NCBI GenBank assembly: GCA_004293365.1 | Contig: RDYN01000007.1 | Location: 1-64,000, forward strand | Reading direction: 5' to 3' | DNA from: Oscillatoriales cyanobacterium | GTDB taxonomy: Bacteria; Cyanobacteriota; Cyanobacteriia; Cyanobacteriales; Microcoleaceae | Length of the DNA: 64,000 bases | In this document: positions 45,672 through 55,470 of the stretch, one piece after another | Position numbering within the stretch: the stretch's first letter is position 1 | How the letters are laid out: every line of letters starts with the position of its first letter | Position numbers and translations under genes: made by a program | Notes under the pieces: generated by a model | Told to the model about the DNA's origin: nothing | The model's input: only the letters and a program-made list of their open reading frames with translations | Database searches by the model: none

Positions 45672-45953
45672 TTTTATGATTCACACATTCAAAAGTTATA
45701 CGGATTTGATGGACAAAATAAACAATTTCAGCGAGTTTTTGCCAATATATTAAAAGATAGCGGTGGGCGCCGGAGCTGCGATCGCCAATCCGTTAGCGTT
45801 AGCTTTCGCGATCGGTACGGAAAGCTTGCAGCTATTCGATCGCCCCTTTGACCCATTCACGACGCGATCGAACTTAAAAAATTAGTCTGCCAAATCTTTT
45901 GGCTATCATGATTGTATGCGATAATCGAACATTAACAGGGTAGAGGGCAGAGC
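45672..45953. other. spacer between divergent mnmE and kinase-TPR gene
   Basis: About 280 bp with several partial HIP1 sites (GCGATCGCC, CGCGATCGG) around 45778-45880 and GGTAGAGGG before the kinase ATG. No gene or clear terminator; promoters for both neighbours presumably lie here. Confidence 0.45.
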
Positions 45954-48152
45954 ATGATTGGTCAACTTCTCGACAGACGTTACCGCATCATTAAAGTCAC
46001 AGACTCAAGTGAAGTGGGAAAAACTTATATAGCAGCAGATACTCACCGTCCTGGCTATCCCCAATGCACGGTTAGAGAAATGCGGCTCCTCGGCACCAGT
46101 TCGCAAACTCCAGAATTAGTCAAAATTATATTTCAAAGAAATGCAGAAATAATAGAAAAATTGGGTAAACACGACAAAATCCCCGAATTATTGGCGTATT
46201 TTGAGGAAAACCAAAGTTTATACTTAATAGAAGAATTTATTGCCGGTCAACCTTTAAGCCAAGAACTCATACCGGGCGAACCTTGGGTTCAAGACCAAGT
46301 AATTGCTTTGCTATCATCCATATTAGAAGTTTTGGTGTTTATACACTCCAACGGTTTCATTCACCGCAGAATTCAACCAGACAGAGTGATCCGGCGCGAG
46401 TCAGACGGCTTATTTGTGTTGATTGACTTTAGCTTAGACAAAGAAATTAACCCGGAACTGGCTAATTGTGATTTGTTGGCGCAAACCTCCCCGAACTCTG
46501 TTAAATCGCCTTTGGGAAAAAAACCGGAGTTGGCGGCACAGGAATTATACGTGCCGATCGAGCAATCCATCGGCAACCCCCGCTACAATAGCGACATTTA
46601 CGCTCTAGGTACGATCGCCCAGCTTGCGGTAACGGGACTATCGCCCGAGAAACTGAGTGCGTTACAAAACAAAGGCGACATTTCCTGGCGCGATCGGGCG
46701 ACTTGTTCGGCAGGCCTAGCAGATATTATCGATGGAATGGTGCGCTCCGACTGCGAGGAACGCTATCAGGAAGCCGCCGAAGTTTTGGCAGACCTCCAAA
46801 AAATCGCTGTAAAATGGGAGGCTGGGCGATCGCCAGCCACCATCATAACCGACACGATAAGTCAATTGCAGCCGAAACAGCGCCCAACCAGACTGTTGCT
46901 GTTCGCTGCGATAGCCGCAGCTTCGATCTTGACAGCACTGATAATTTATTTTTGGCACAGTCAAAGTCCGGCGAGAGCAAAAGAATTGTTCGCCCGCGGT
47001 GTTGTGAAGGCGCAGCAAGGTGACAAAACAGGCGCGATCGCCGATTATACCCAAGCGATCGCCCTGAATGCCAGCGATGCCGAAACTTTCTACAAGCGGG
47101 CTAACGCTCGCTACGACATGGGAGCCACCGAGCAAGCAATTGCCGATTACACCCAAGCACTTAAAGTCAATCCCAGCCACGCCAAAGCCATCTACAATCG
47201 AGCTCTGGCCCGCCGCGACACCGGCGACAAGCGGGGGGCTGTGGAAGATTTTACCCAAGTATTGCGGCTCAATCCTAACAACGGTGACATATATTATCAG
47301 CGGGGTTTAGCCTATTACGATTTGGCCGACTACCGCGCGGCAATTGAAGACTACACTCAAGCAATTCGGCTCAATCCCAACGATGCTACAGCATACAGCA
47401 ATCGGGGTTTAGCTCGATCGGCCAACGGCGACAAAACTGGAGCAATGGCAGATTTTACCCAAGCGATTCAAATTAGCCCCAAGGAAGCTGGAGTTTACTA
47501 CAGTCGCGGTCGATCGCGCTTCAATCTAGCAGATTATCAAGGAGCTATGGAAGATTACAGTAGGGCGATCGAATTGGAACCGAACCAAGCTGATGCTTAT
47601 ACCAATCGGTGCAGCGCTTACTTAAATTTAGCAACCTACGACAAAGCCATTGAAGATTGCAGCCGAGCAATTCGCCTCGATCCCAAAGATGAAGCAGCTT
47701 ACAACAACCGCTGCATTGCTCATCTGAATTTAAAGCAATTTCAAAAAGCCAGCGAAGATTGCAGTTTGACGATCGGACTAAACAGCAACAATCCCAAAGC
47801 ATACAGCAATCGAGGATTAGCTCGATCGGCTTCAGGAGACAAGCAGGGGGCTGTCGAAGATTTCACTCAAGCAATTAAGCTCAATCCCAGCGATGCAGTA
47901 GCTTACAGCAATCGCGGTACTATTTACTCAGAACTAAAAAATTACCCTTTAGCGGTTGAGGATTTCGCTCAGTCGCTACGGCTCAACCCCAACAATGCTA
48001 GCGCTTTTTACAGCCGAGGTCTCGTCCGCCGCCAACTTAAAGATCGGGCTGGGGCGATCGAGGATTTTCAGAAAGCTGCAACACTGTTTCTAGAACAAGG
48101 AAGAGCCGATGGTTTTCAAAACGCACAAGCACAGATCAAAGATTCTAAATAA
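45954..48152 (+). CDS. kinase-like (probable pseudokinase) TPR protein
   Basis: A 732-aa protein: kinase-like domain (1-275), one membrane helix (about 320-340, LLLFAAIAAASILTALIIYFW), then about 11 TPR units of 34 residues (about 345-725). The kinase domain has lost key residues: the glycine loop reads TDSSEVGK, the ATP-anchoring Lys is Arg41 (TVREMR), the catalytic HRD-x-K-x-x-N is HRRIQPDR (about 136-143), and DFG is DFS. Its paralogue at 48754 keeps most of these. It is therefore probably inactive and may be a scaffold or regulator. TPRs are likely periplasmic. The 600-bp spacer to the paralogue is full of repeats. Confidence 0.9.
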   Translation: MIGQLLDRRYRIIKVTDSSEVGKTYIAADTHRPGYPQCTVREMRLLGTSSQTPELVKIIFQRNAEIIEKLGKHDKIPELLAYFEENQSLYLIEEFIAGQPLSQELIPGEPWVQDQVIALLSSILEVLVFIHSNGFIHRRIQPDRVIRRESDGLFVLIDFSLDKEINPELANCDLLAQTSPNSVKSPLGKKPELAAQELYVPIEQSIGNPRYNSDIYALGTIAQLAVTGLSPEKLSALQNKGDISWRDRATCSAGLADIIDGMVRSDCEERYQEAAEVLADLQKIAVKWEAGRSPATIITDTISQLQPKQRPTRLLLFAAIAAASILTALIIYFWHSQSPARAKELFARGVVKAQQGDKTGAIADYTQAIALNASDAETFYKRANARYDMGATEQAIADYTQALKVNPSHAKAIYNRALARRDTGDKRGAVEDFTQVLRLNPNNGDIYYQRGLAYYDLADYRAAIEDYTQAIRLNPNDATAYSNRGLARSANGDKTGAMADFTQAIQISPKEAGVYYSRGRSRFNLADYQGAMEDYSRAIELEPNQADAYTNRCSAYLNLATYDKAIEDCSRAIRLDPKDEAAYNNRCIAHLNLKQFQKASEDCSLTIGLNSNNPKAYSNRGLARSASGDKQGAVEDFTQAIKLNPSDAVAYSNRGTIYSELKNYPLAVEDFAQSLRLNPNNASAFYSRGLVRRQLKDRAGAIEDFQKAATLFLEQGRADGFQNAQAQIKDSK

Positions 48153-48210
48153 ACTATTAGTCATTAGTCATTAGTCAGTAGTCATTAGTCAGTAGTCATT
48201 AGTCAGTAGT
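48153..48210. repeat. heptamer STRR (TCATTAG / TCAGTAG)
   Basis: About eight 7-mers in tandem begin directly after the stop codon of the pseudokinase gene, the same position and motif as the STRR after the hydrolase gene at 34036. Confidence 0.8.
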
Positions 48211-48223
48211 CATTATTAGTGAT

Positions 48224-48416
48224 TAGGGCTGATTCATTCTCTCAAAGCCCCAGTCCGACAGTCCGACAGTCCTAAGCGAGGTTGAAACCCCTGTCTCAAA
48301 GCTAAAATCCTCTTGCAGGGGACTATAAATGACTCTTTCAGTCGTCTTCAGACGACTTGTGCTATGAGACAGGGACTTTAGTCCCTGGCGGACTGTCGGG
48401 AGAATGAAACAGCCCT
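48224..48416. repeat. long hairpin element, about 193 bp
   Basis: Outer arms AGGGCTGATTCATTCTC (48224-48240) and GAGAATGAAACAGCCCT (48400-48416) pair almost fully. Inner paired parts include GTCGTC-TTCA-GACGAC, CTGTCTCAAAG / GAGACAG, and AGTCCGACAGTCC / GGCGGACTGTCGG. It looks like a structured non-autonomous element; no open frame is contained. Confidence 0.7.
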
Positions 48417-48436
48417 GATTAGTGATTAGTAGTAAT

Positions 48437-48740
48437 TGCCAACTATCAACTATCAACTATCAACTATCAACTATCAACTATCAACTATCAACTATCAACT
48501 ATCAACTATCAACTATCAACTATCAACTGCCAACTGCCAACTGCCAACTATCAACTATCAACTATCAACTATCAACTGCCAACTGCCAACTGCCAACTGC
48601 CAACTGCCATTAGCAAAAATGAAAAATCAAGAAGGAAAAAGGAAACAGCCAAAATCACAAATCACAAATTACCCATTACCAACTCCCCCTTCCCAGTTAC
48701 CAATTCGCAATAACCAATTACCCATTACCCATTACCACTT
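48437..48740. repeat. long heptamer STRR tract before the second kinase gene
   Basis: More than 20 tandem 7-mers (CAACTAT, then CAACTGC variants) from 48437 to about 48609, and, after a short break, degenerate CCCATTA/CCAATTA heptamers from about 48665 to 48740. The tract stays open in the plus frame of the following gene and would encode a false INYQLST repeat N-terminus; the real start is after it. Confidence 0.9.
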
Positions 48741-48753
48741 CTCAAATTCCAAT

Positions 48754-50949
48754 ATGAACATGGTTGGTCAACTTTTAGACAGGCGTTATCGCGTAGTGCA
48801 AATCCTCAGCTCGGGAGCCTTCGGACAAACTTATTTAGCAGTCGATACTCGCCGCCCCGGCCACCCTCAATGTGTAGTCAAACAACTGCGCCCTCCCAGC
48901 AACACTTCCACAGTTCTCAAAACAGCTTACAGATTATTTAAACAAGAAGCAGAAATATTAGAAAAACTGGGAAAACACGATCAAATTCCATTTTTACTCG
49001 CTTATTTTGAAGAAAGCAATCAATTCTACCTCGTCGAAGAATTTGTCCCAGGCCACGCCCTCAATCGGGAAATTGTGGCCGGTCAACCTTGGCGCGAAGA
49101 AAGAGTGCTGGATCTGTTGGAAGAAGTGTTAAAAGTTCTCGCCTTCGTACACTCTCAGGGAGTGATTCACCGCGATGTTAATCCCTCCAACTTAATCCGC
49201 CGCAAACCAGACGGCAAATTAGTTTTAATTGACTTCGGCTCGGTTAAAGAAGTTACCAATCACGTCAGCGAGTACGATACAGAATTTCCGCGCACCATTG
49301 CGACGGGAACTCCGGCTTATATGCCGATCGAACAATTTCAAGGCAACCCGCAATTTAGCAGCGATCTATATGCAGTGGGGATGATGGCCATCCAAGCTAT
49401 CACTGGTTTGCCCGGTACGGATTTGCCAAAATTGCAAGATCCGAGTCCTTCTCACACCGGGGAAATTGTTTGGCGAAACCGAGCTCAATGTTCTCCAACA
49501 CTGGCAAATATAATTGACAAAATGGTCTGCCACCAATTTAGCAAACGCTATCCATCGGCTGAGGAAGTTTTGGCCGCTCTCAGCAAGCTGAGACACCGCC
49601 AAGATCATGGAAATACGGCTCAAAATAAAAATATTTCTCCGGCGAGCTTACTGTCTTCTGATACTTTTTCTTCACGTTTGGGAAATCGGTTTTGGTGGCT
49701 GATATTCGCTGGATGCGGGGCAATTGCTATGGTATTTCTGTTTAATTATTGCAGCCGCCCGAATCCGATCAAAGCCAAGGAATATTACGAAAAGGGAGTA
49801 GCAAAGTCTCGCGATCGAGATGCGGCAGCAGCTTTGCAGGCTTTCGATAAATCAATTCAATTAAATCCTAACAATGGTGAGAGTTTTTATCAGCGGGGTA
49901 ATGCTAATTATGATTTAAAAAAATATCAAGAAGCAATGGCCGATTATTCTCAGGCGATCGATCTCAATCCTCAATATTTTAAGGCTTATTTTAACCGGGG
50001 GCTGGCCCGTCGCGATTTCAACGACAAGCGCGGAGCAATTGAGGATTTCACTCAGGTTTTGAAGCTCCAGCCCAACGATGTTAATGCCTATTATGAAAGA
50101 GGAGTTACTTATTTAGAAATGCAAGATTACAAGACGGCAATTGGGGACTTTAATGAAGTAATTCGATTGCAGCCGGACATGGTTAAAGCTTATCATTCGC
50201 GGGGGGTTGCTCGCGCTGGAAGTAGCGATTTGCAGGGGGCGATTGGAGATTATACTGAGGCAATTAAGTTCGATGCTCAGAATGTGGATGCTTTCTACAG
50301 TCGGGGGAGAGCTCGCTTTCACCTAGGAGATTATCAGGGAGCATTGGCGGATTATACTCAGGTAATTGCGATCGATCCCAAGAGTGGAGATGCTTACGCG
50401 AATCGTTGCAGCACGCAGTTGAATTTAGGAGCTCATCAAGCCGCAATTGACGATTGCACTCAGGCAATTGCCCTCAGCGATGAAGATGGGGTTCCCTATA
50501 ACAATCGCTGTATTGCTTATTTAAATTTGAAGGATTACCCGAAAGCAATTGCCGATTGCACTCAAGCGACAACACTAAATCCCAAGGATTATAATGCTTT
50601 CAGCAATCGCGGTTTAGCTCGCAACGCAGGGGGGGATACACAGGGGGCGATCGCCGATTTTACCGCCGCAATCGGGCTCAATCCCAACGATGCGGAAGCT
50701 TACGCCAATCGAGCCAAGGTTTACCAGCAGTTAAATAATTCCAATAGTGCGATCGCCGATTACGTACAAGCCCTTCGCATCAATCCGAATTATGCTGGTG
50801 CGTACTACGGTAGAGGCATGGTTAGGCGCTCCTTAGGAGACAAAGCAGGAGCAATTAGCGACTTAGAAAAAGCGGGAAAAATCTTTCTCGATCAAGGACT
50901 TACCGGCGGTTACAAAGACGCACAATTTGAGATTGACAAACTCAAATAA
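48754..50949 (+). CDS. Ser/Thr protein kinase with TPR repeats
   Basis: A 731-aa protein with kinase domain (1-280), one membrane helix (about 315-335, WWLIFAGCGAIAMVFLFNYC) and about 11 TPR units. Kinase residues are present: glycine loop SSGAFGQTY, Lys43 (VVKQLR), HRDVNPSN with the catalytic Asp, and DFGS. The Lys of the usual HRDxKxxN is Asn. It probably phosphorylates proteins at the inner face of the membrane, with TPRs outside. ATG 48754 (or 48760) gives the family N-terminus M-GQLLDRRYR, as in the paralogue. The two genes form a tandem pair in the same direction. Confidence 0.93.
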   Translation: MNMVGQLLDRRYRVVQILSSGAFGQTYLAVDTRRPGHPQCVVKQLRPPSNTSTVLKTAYRLFKQEAEILEKLGKHDQIPFLLAYFEESNQFYLVEEFVPGHALNREIVAGQPWREERVLDLLEEVLKVLAFVHSQGVIHRDVNPSNLIRRKPDGKLVLIDFGSVKEVTNHVSEYDTEFPRTIATGTPAYMPIEQFQGNPQFSSDLYAVGMMAIQAITGLPGTDLPKLQDPSPSHTGEIVWRNRAQCSPTLANIIDKMVCHQFSKRYPSAEEVLAALSKLRHRQDHGNTAQNKNISPASLLSSDTFSSRLGNRFWWLIFAGCGAIAMVFLFNYCSRPNPIKAKEYYEKGVAKSRDRDAAAALQAFDKSIQLNPNNGESFYQRGNANYDLKKYQEAMADYSQAIDLNPQYFKAYFNRGLARRDFNDKRGAIEDFTQVLKLQPNDVNAYYERGVTYLEMQDYKTAIGDFNEVIRLQPDMVKAYHSRGVARAGSSDLQGAIGDYTEAIKFDAQNVDAFYSRGRARFHLGDYQGALADYTQVIAIDPKSGDAYANRCSTQLNLGAHQAAIDDCTQAIALSDEDGVPYNNRCIAYLNLKDYPKAIADCTQATTLNPKDYNAFSNRGLARNAGGDTQGAIADFTAAIGLNPNDAEAYANRAKVYQQLNNSNSAIADYVQALRINPNYAGAYYGRGMVRRSLGDKAGAISDLEKAGKIFLDQGLTGGYKDAQFEIDKLK

Positions 50950-50955
50950 TTATTC

Positions 50956-51056
50956 GTAGGGTGCGCACTGCGCACCTTACAAAATTACTATTCGTAGGGT
51001 GCGCACTGCGCACCTTACAAAATTACTATTCGTAGGGTGCGCACTGCGCACCTTAC
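50956..51056. repeat. three tandem copies of palindrome family A
   Basis: Copies at 50956-50980, 50994-51018 and 51032-51056, each GTAGGGTGCGCACTGCGCACC plus TTAC, are joined by the identical linker AAAATTACTATTC, giving an exact 38-bp period. They separate the convergent kinase and selO genes. Confidence 0.9.
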
Positions 51057-51066
51057 AAAATTACCA

Positions 51067-52494
51067 TTAAGAGTCTTGAATTCGCTCAACCAAATCATAA
51101 AAAGGCTGCCAATTATCCTCAAGGGCGATCGGTTCCCAAACAGCCTCAATCGTCGGCCTCAACAGAGATTGTTCGGGATTGTGCTGGCGCAACCTCTGGG
51201 CCATCTTATCCATATCATCCACCGACAAACTTTGCAAAACGTGACAATAAAACTCGCGCCAAGGTGCTAACAACTCCGCAGGTTCCGCCTCGCTAAAAAT
51301 TTGATTGACATCATCTCGCCAAGTGCGATTAAACTGTCTTCGCAATTGAAAAAAGAAATCATGATAATCAACTTGAGACTCCGCCAGCATCTTAATTGTC
51401 AGCTTCAAAAGCTCATCACCATCAGCCTCAGGCAAATCCTCAAATCCCAATCTCTTCAGCATCAACTGTCGGTAAGCAGTATTATAATACTCACCAAACT
51501 TAGCCAAAGCAGCATCCATATCAGCTTGAGGAATAGCCGCTGCTAGCGGTTGCTGAAGCTTCTCCAAATTCCCGTGACAAATAAACGGTTGATTGCCGTA
51601 AGCATAAAGACCATAATAGTCAAAATAAGCCGCTGTGAATTTCGGATTATAAGTTGGAATAAAAGCAAAAGGCCCGTAATCAAAACTTTCACCAGTAATC
51701 GACATATTATCAGTATTCAGCACCGCGTGGCAAAAACCTGCCGCCATCCACTGAGCCACCAATTCAGCTACACGCTTGACTAAATCTGCATAAAACAGCG
51801 CATATTTTTCTTCCGGTGAAACACCTGAACTGCTAGCTTCCAGATGAATTTCAGGATAGTAATATTCAATGACAAAATCTAAAAGTTTTTTAATTAAGTC
51901 CGGGCGGCGGATATAATTTAGCCTTTCAAAAGTGCCAAAGCGGATGTGAGAATGGCTAAAACGCACCATTACAGACGATCGCGTCGGAGAAGGTTCATCG
52001 CCCCGCCACAAACCCTCGCCCGTTTCCACTAAACTAAAACAGCGGGAAGTATTCACCCCCAATCGGTGCAAAGCTTCGGCGGCCAAAACTTCGCGGACTC
52101 CACCTTTGAGAGTGAGTCTACCATCAGCGCTGCGCGAGTAGGGAGTGCGGCCGGAACCTTTAGTGCCGAAGTCGTAAAGTCTGCCATCAGTACCGCGAAC
52201 TTGGCCGTACAAAAAGCCTCTACCGTCGCCTAAATTCGGGTTGTATTCGTTGAATTGATAGCCGTGGTAGCGGAGTGCGAGAAAGGGACGCACGCAGTGA
52301 AATTTACCGAAGGCTTGAATGAAATCTTCGTCGGTTACTTGGGCGGGATCTAAGCCCAATGTCGGCAATAATCGATCGTTGCGGAAGCGGAGGATGTGCT
52401 GCGGAAAATCGGCCGCCGGGACTTCATCGAAGTAGTCGCCGCCGAGGGATTCGAGGGCGGGTTCGTAGTTGAGGGAAAGCAAGGGGTTTGACAT
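51067..52494 (-). CDS. selO: protein adenylyltransferase SelO (YdiU family)
   Basis: A 475-aa SelO/UPF0061 pseudokinase-fold enzyme, known in the family to transfer AMP from ATP to proteins. Family segments are [25 protein letters not shown], the [15 protein letters not shown] nucleotide-binding loop, [14 protein letters not shown], the metal-binding [17 protein letters not shown], and the C-terminal part without the selenocysteine of animal SelO. It is linked to redox stress in other organisms. The frame starts near 52494 ([18 protein letters not shown]), normal for the family. Confidence 0.95.
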   Translation of the reverse strand: MSNPLLSLNYEPALESLGGDYFDEVPAADFPQHILRFRNDRLLPTLGLDPAQVTDEDFIQAFGKFHCVRPFLALRYHGYQFNEYNPNLGDGRGFLYGQVRGTDGRLYDFGTKGSGRTPYSRSADGRLTLKGGVREVLAAEALHRLGVNTSRCFSLVETGEGLWRGDEPSPTRSSVMVRFSHSHIRFGTFERLNYIRRPDLIKKLLDFVIEYYYPEIHLEASSSGVSPEEKYALFYADLVKRVAELVAQWMAAGFCHAVLNTDNMSITGESFDYGPFAFIPTYNPKFTAAYFDYYGLYAYGNQPFICHGNLEKLQQPLAAAIPQADMDAALAKFGEYYNTAYRQLMLKRLGFEDLPEADGDELLKLTIKMLAESQVDYHDFFFQLRRQFNRTWRDDVNQIFSEAEPAELLAPWREFYCHVLQSLSVDDMDKMAQRLRQHNPEQSLLRPTIEAVWEPIALEDNWQPFYDLVERIQDS

Positions 52495-52561
52495 TTGTCT
52501 ATTTTATGTTGAAATTGGCGATCGATCTAAATATTTTAAATGGTTTTGGTTATATATATGC

Positions 52562-52586
52562 GTAAGGTGCGCATTGCGCACCCTAC
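52562..52586. repeat. dispersed palindrome family A copy
   Basis: GTAAGGTGCGCATTGCGCACC followed by CTAC, in the spacer between the phosphatase stop (52617) and the selO start, both on the minus strand. It may end the phosphatase transcript. Confidence 0.85.
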
Positions 52587-52616
52587 AGTTTATCATTTCC
52601 AGGCTCTGCCTCCTAT

Positions 52617-54233
52617 TTACACTGCAACCAAAGTAGGCTCTAAAGTTGCCACTAATTTCAGATTGTACTCATCCTCAAAACACGGCTTTTTATAATCTAA
52701 ACTCCACAGTTCCAAAGCACAATCGTCACCGGGATTGAGCGGTTGCAGCCGCAAGTGAAACTCTCTAACTTCCGGGCGGTGTTCGCATTTTAAATCAGCA
52801 ATCGCGCCAATCTGCCGCCTGTCCAAAGCCACAGCCAGCCGCAGAAATGGATGCAATTTACTAACAATTTCCCGGTATTTTTTCGGAAGAATTAGAAAAT
52901 TGTCGTGTTTCTTTTTCGGAGGATTCTTCCGGTGATAGCGAGCTAAATTAGCAATTACTTCAATCTCAGTTTCAGTGTATCCCAATAACTCACCATTGCG
53001 AATTAAATAGTAAGAATGCTTGTGGTGCGCCGAATGGCTGACGTACAAACCGCTGTTGTGCAGAATCGATGCCGCCCACAACAACTCGCGTTCTTCGCTG
53101 CCCCAATTGTGCAGAATTCCTTGGGTTTGGTCGAACAAATTTAGCGCAAATTCTGCGGTTCTTTCGCTTTGTTCTAAGTTTACTTGATATTTTTCTGCCA
53201 TGTGCAGAACGCTGCGCTGGCGGATTGAACCTTGATAGCGCAAGCGGTTTTCAATCAAACCCCGACTTAGCATCCAGTCAACAATGACGCCTTCTCTTAA
53301 AGATCGATCGCACACCGTGAGGGATTCCATTCCTAATAGTGCCATCGCTTCCTGCAAAATCAACGCCCCGGGGAGAATAATTTCCGCCCGCTTGTCCGAC
53401 ATTCCCGGGATAGCCAATCTTTCGGCATAGGAAAGTTTGCGAAAACGATTGACTAAATCGCGCAAATCTTTTAAACTTAGCTGATATCCAGCCAGCGGAC
53501 TGGGAACTGTTCCCAACTTTTCGCGAGCGTTGATTGCAGCCAGTGTTTCGATGGTTCCCGCAGTGCCGATCAAGCGCAGGTGTTCGCCTATCTTGAATTG
53601 CGATCGCAATTCGTCGATCGGTCTTTCCAGCGCAATCCGAATATAAGCTTGCAAATAGGCAAACTCCTCCCGGCTAATCGGGTCAGTTTTGACAAATTCT
53701 CCTGTTAAGCGCACAGCACCAATTTTGGTACTGGTGAGACAGCGCGGTTCAGAACTATCTCCTAAAATTAACTCAGTAGAACCGCCGCCAATATCAATAA
53801 TCACCTGGGATTGATTGTTGAATTCCATTCCCGAAAGTACGCCGAGATAAATCCTCCGCGCTTCTTCTTGTCCGGAAATTAAGCTAACATTCAGGTCTAA
53901 TTCGTCAGCAACTTGTTTGAGAAAATCCCGCCCGTTAGGCGCTTCTCGAACCGCACTGGTAGCTACAGCGATAACTTGTTCTGCATTGAAAGTTTTAGCA
54001 ATATCTTGAAAACGGCGCAAAGTGGCGATCGCCCTTTGCATAACCTCAGACTTCAAACACCCTGTCTTAGCCTCGCAATCGCCCAACCTAACCGTATCTT
54101 TTTCTCTAGCAATAATCGCAAACGCAGGCAATTTCGGATCGATCCGCGCCACCACCATGTGAAACGAGTTAGTACCCATATCAATAGCAGCAATAATGCG
54201 ATTTGACTCCGCAGCAGCAAGTGAATTAACCAT
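52617..54233 (-). CDS. Ppx/GppA exopolyphosphatase-family protein
   Basis: A 538-aa Ppx/GppA protein. The ASKHA-fold N-terminal part shows AAIDMGTNSFHMVVARI, ATSAVREAPNG, IDIGGGSTELI and LIGTAGT; the C-terminal part is HD-like (LLWAASILHNSGLYVSHSAHHKHSYYLI). It should hydrolyse polyphosphate or pppGpp; the two activities cannot be separated by reading. ATG 54233 (MVNSLAAAESNRIIAAIDMG) is preferred because the longer frame to 54290 adds an unusual N-terminus, although an AGGA lies before the longer start. Confidence 0.93.
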   Translation of the reverse strand: MVNSLAAAESNRIIAAIDMGTNSFHMVVARIDPKLPAFAIIAREKDTVRLGDCEAKTGCLKSEVMQRAIATLRRFQDIAKTFNAEQVIAVATSAVREAPNGRDFLKQVADELDLNVSLISGQEEARRIYLGVLSGMEFNNQSQVIIDIGGGSTELILGDSSEPRCLTSTKIGAVRLTGEFVKTDPISREEFAYLQAYIRIALERPIDELRSQFKIGEHLRLIGTAGTIETLAAINAREKLGTVPSPLAGYQLSLKDLRDLVNRFRKLSYAERLAIPGMSDKRAEIILPGALILQEAMALLGMESLTVCDRSLREGVIVDWMLSRGLIENRLRYQGSIRQRSVLHMAEKYQVNLEQSERTAEFALNLFDQTQGILHNWGSEERELLWAASILHNSGLYVSHSAHHKHSYYLIRNGELLGYTETEIEVIANLARYHRKNPPKKKHDNFLILPKKYREIVSKLHPFLRLAVALDRRQIGAIADLKCEHRPEVREFHLRLQPLNPGDDCALELWSLDYKKPCFEDEYNLKLVATLEPTLVAV

Positions 54234-54445
54234 TGGAGTGTATCGGGGTTGACAGATATTTATGATTATTTCACGAATCCAGTGAGGCATCCTATTAAAT
54301 TAGCAAAAATCGGGAATTAGTTACTGGACAAGACTTTTACCTGTTTTCAATTCCGGCCCAAGTGCGATCGATCGCAGAAATAGTAGGTGATTTTGCCTAA
54401 AATTTGATATAATTTGATGCTAAAAATCTAAAATCTAAAATTGAA

Positions 54446-55330
54446 ATGCTTACCGAGCCCGATCGCCCAACCGAATCCACATTGCTAACCGTCGTCAGGC
54501 TTTTGAGATGGGACAAACCAGCAGGGCGACTAATTTTAATGCTTCCAGCCCTGTGGGCCGTGTTTTTAGCAGCAGACGGGAAGCCTCCCGCAGCATTGGT
54601 GGGCGTGATAGTGTTGGGCACCCTAGCCACGAGTGCGGCGGGATGCGTCATCAACGACTTGTGGGATCGGGATATCGATCCGGAAGTAGAAAGAACGCGA
54701 TCGCGCCCCCTAGCATCCCGCGCCCTGAAAGTACAAACTGGAATAGGAGTTGCCTTAATTTCCTTTGCTTGCGCCGCAATTCTCGCTTTTTATCTCAATC
54801 CTTTAAGTTTCTGGCTGTGTGTCGCCGCCGTACCAGTAATTATCTGCTATCCCCTAGCAAAAAGATTCTTTCCAGTGCCGCAATTAGTGTTATCAATAGC
54901 CTGGGGCTTTGCAGTTTTAATTAGTTGGAGCGCCGCCGTTAACGAATTAGAATTAGCAACTTGGTTGCTGTGGGGTGCGGTAGTGTTGTGGACGATGGGA
55001 TTTGATACAGTTTATGCGATGAGCGACAGAGAAGATGACTTGCGTTTGGGCGTGAATTCCAGCGCCATCTTTTTCGGGGATAACGTAACTAATGCTGTGG
55101 GTTTTTTCTTTGTTGGTACTGTTGGTTTGTTAGCAGCAATGGGAATTAATCTGCACTTGCACATAGGTTTTTGGATTGCAATTTGTGCGGCGGCAATTTT
55201 GTGGTTTTTGCAGTACAGTCAACTGCGGAAAGCGGATATTCCCAAGCCTGTTTACGGTCAAATCTTTCGCCAAAATGTTTGGGTGGGATTTGTGATATTG
55301 GCGGGGATGATTGTTGGGGAGATTTTTTAG
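54446..55330 (+). CDS. ubiA: 4-hydroxybenzoate polyprenyltransferase (UbiA family)
   Basis: A 294-aa membrane prenyltransferase with about eight or nine hydrophobic segments. Both Asp-rich motifs are visible: NDLWDRDIDPEVERTRSRPLAS and the second DTVYAMSDREDDLRLGVNSSA. In cyanobacteria this enzyme attaches the solanesyl chain to 4-hydroxybenzoate for plastoquinone synthesis. No Shine-Dalgarno sequence is obvious before ATG 54446. It is divergent from the Ppx/GppA gene and closed by an AAACCGGGTTTTT hairpin. Confidence 0.93.
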   Translation: MLTEPDRPTESTLLTVVRLLRWDKPAGRLILMLPALWAVFLAADGKPPAALVGVIVLGTLATSAAGCVINDLWDRDIDPEVERTRSRPLASRALKVQTGIGVALISFACAAILAFYLNPLSFWLCVAAVPVIICYPLAKRFFPVPQLVLSIAWGFAVLISWSAAVNELELATWLLWGAVVLWTMGFDTVYAMSDREDDLRLGVNSSAIFFGDNVTNAVGFFFVGTVGLLAAMGINLHLHIGFWIAICAAAILWFLQYSQLRKADIPKPVYGQIFRQNVWVGFVILAGMIVGEIF

Positions 55331-55355
55331 TTTAGAATTTACGTAATGCGATCGA

Positions 55356-55420
55356 AGAAACCGGGTTTTTTACCGACTCTGCGGGCTATAACGAACTATT
55401 TTCGTAAAAACCCGGTTTCT
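55356..55420. terminator. dispersed palindrome family D (AGAAACCGGGTTTTT)
   Basis: Perfect 15-bp arms (55356-55370 and 55406-55420) with a 35-base loop, 26 bp after the UbiA stop. The left arm ends in a T-tract, so it can terminate transcription. A related pair AAACCAGGTTTT / AAAACCTGGTTT lies at 63843-63905, with compensating arm changes. Confidence 0.75.
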
Positions 55421-55470
55421 GGGCCCCATGCTAAGTCCGAACAGTGCCATCTGCTACGGGCGATCGCACC

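Noticed and set aside
48437-48609. CRISPR array in the CAACTAT repeats
   Set aside because: The units are 7-mers with no spacers: a simple STRR.
48436-48753. INYQLST-repeat N-terminus of the second kinase-TPR gene
   Set aside because: It is the translation of the heptamer STRR tract; the paralogue starts at the residue matching 48754.
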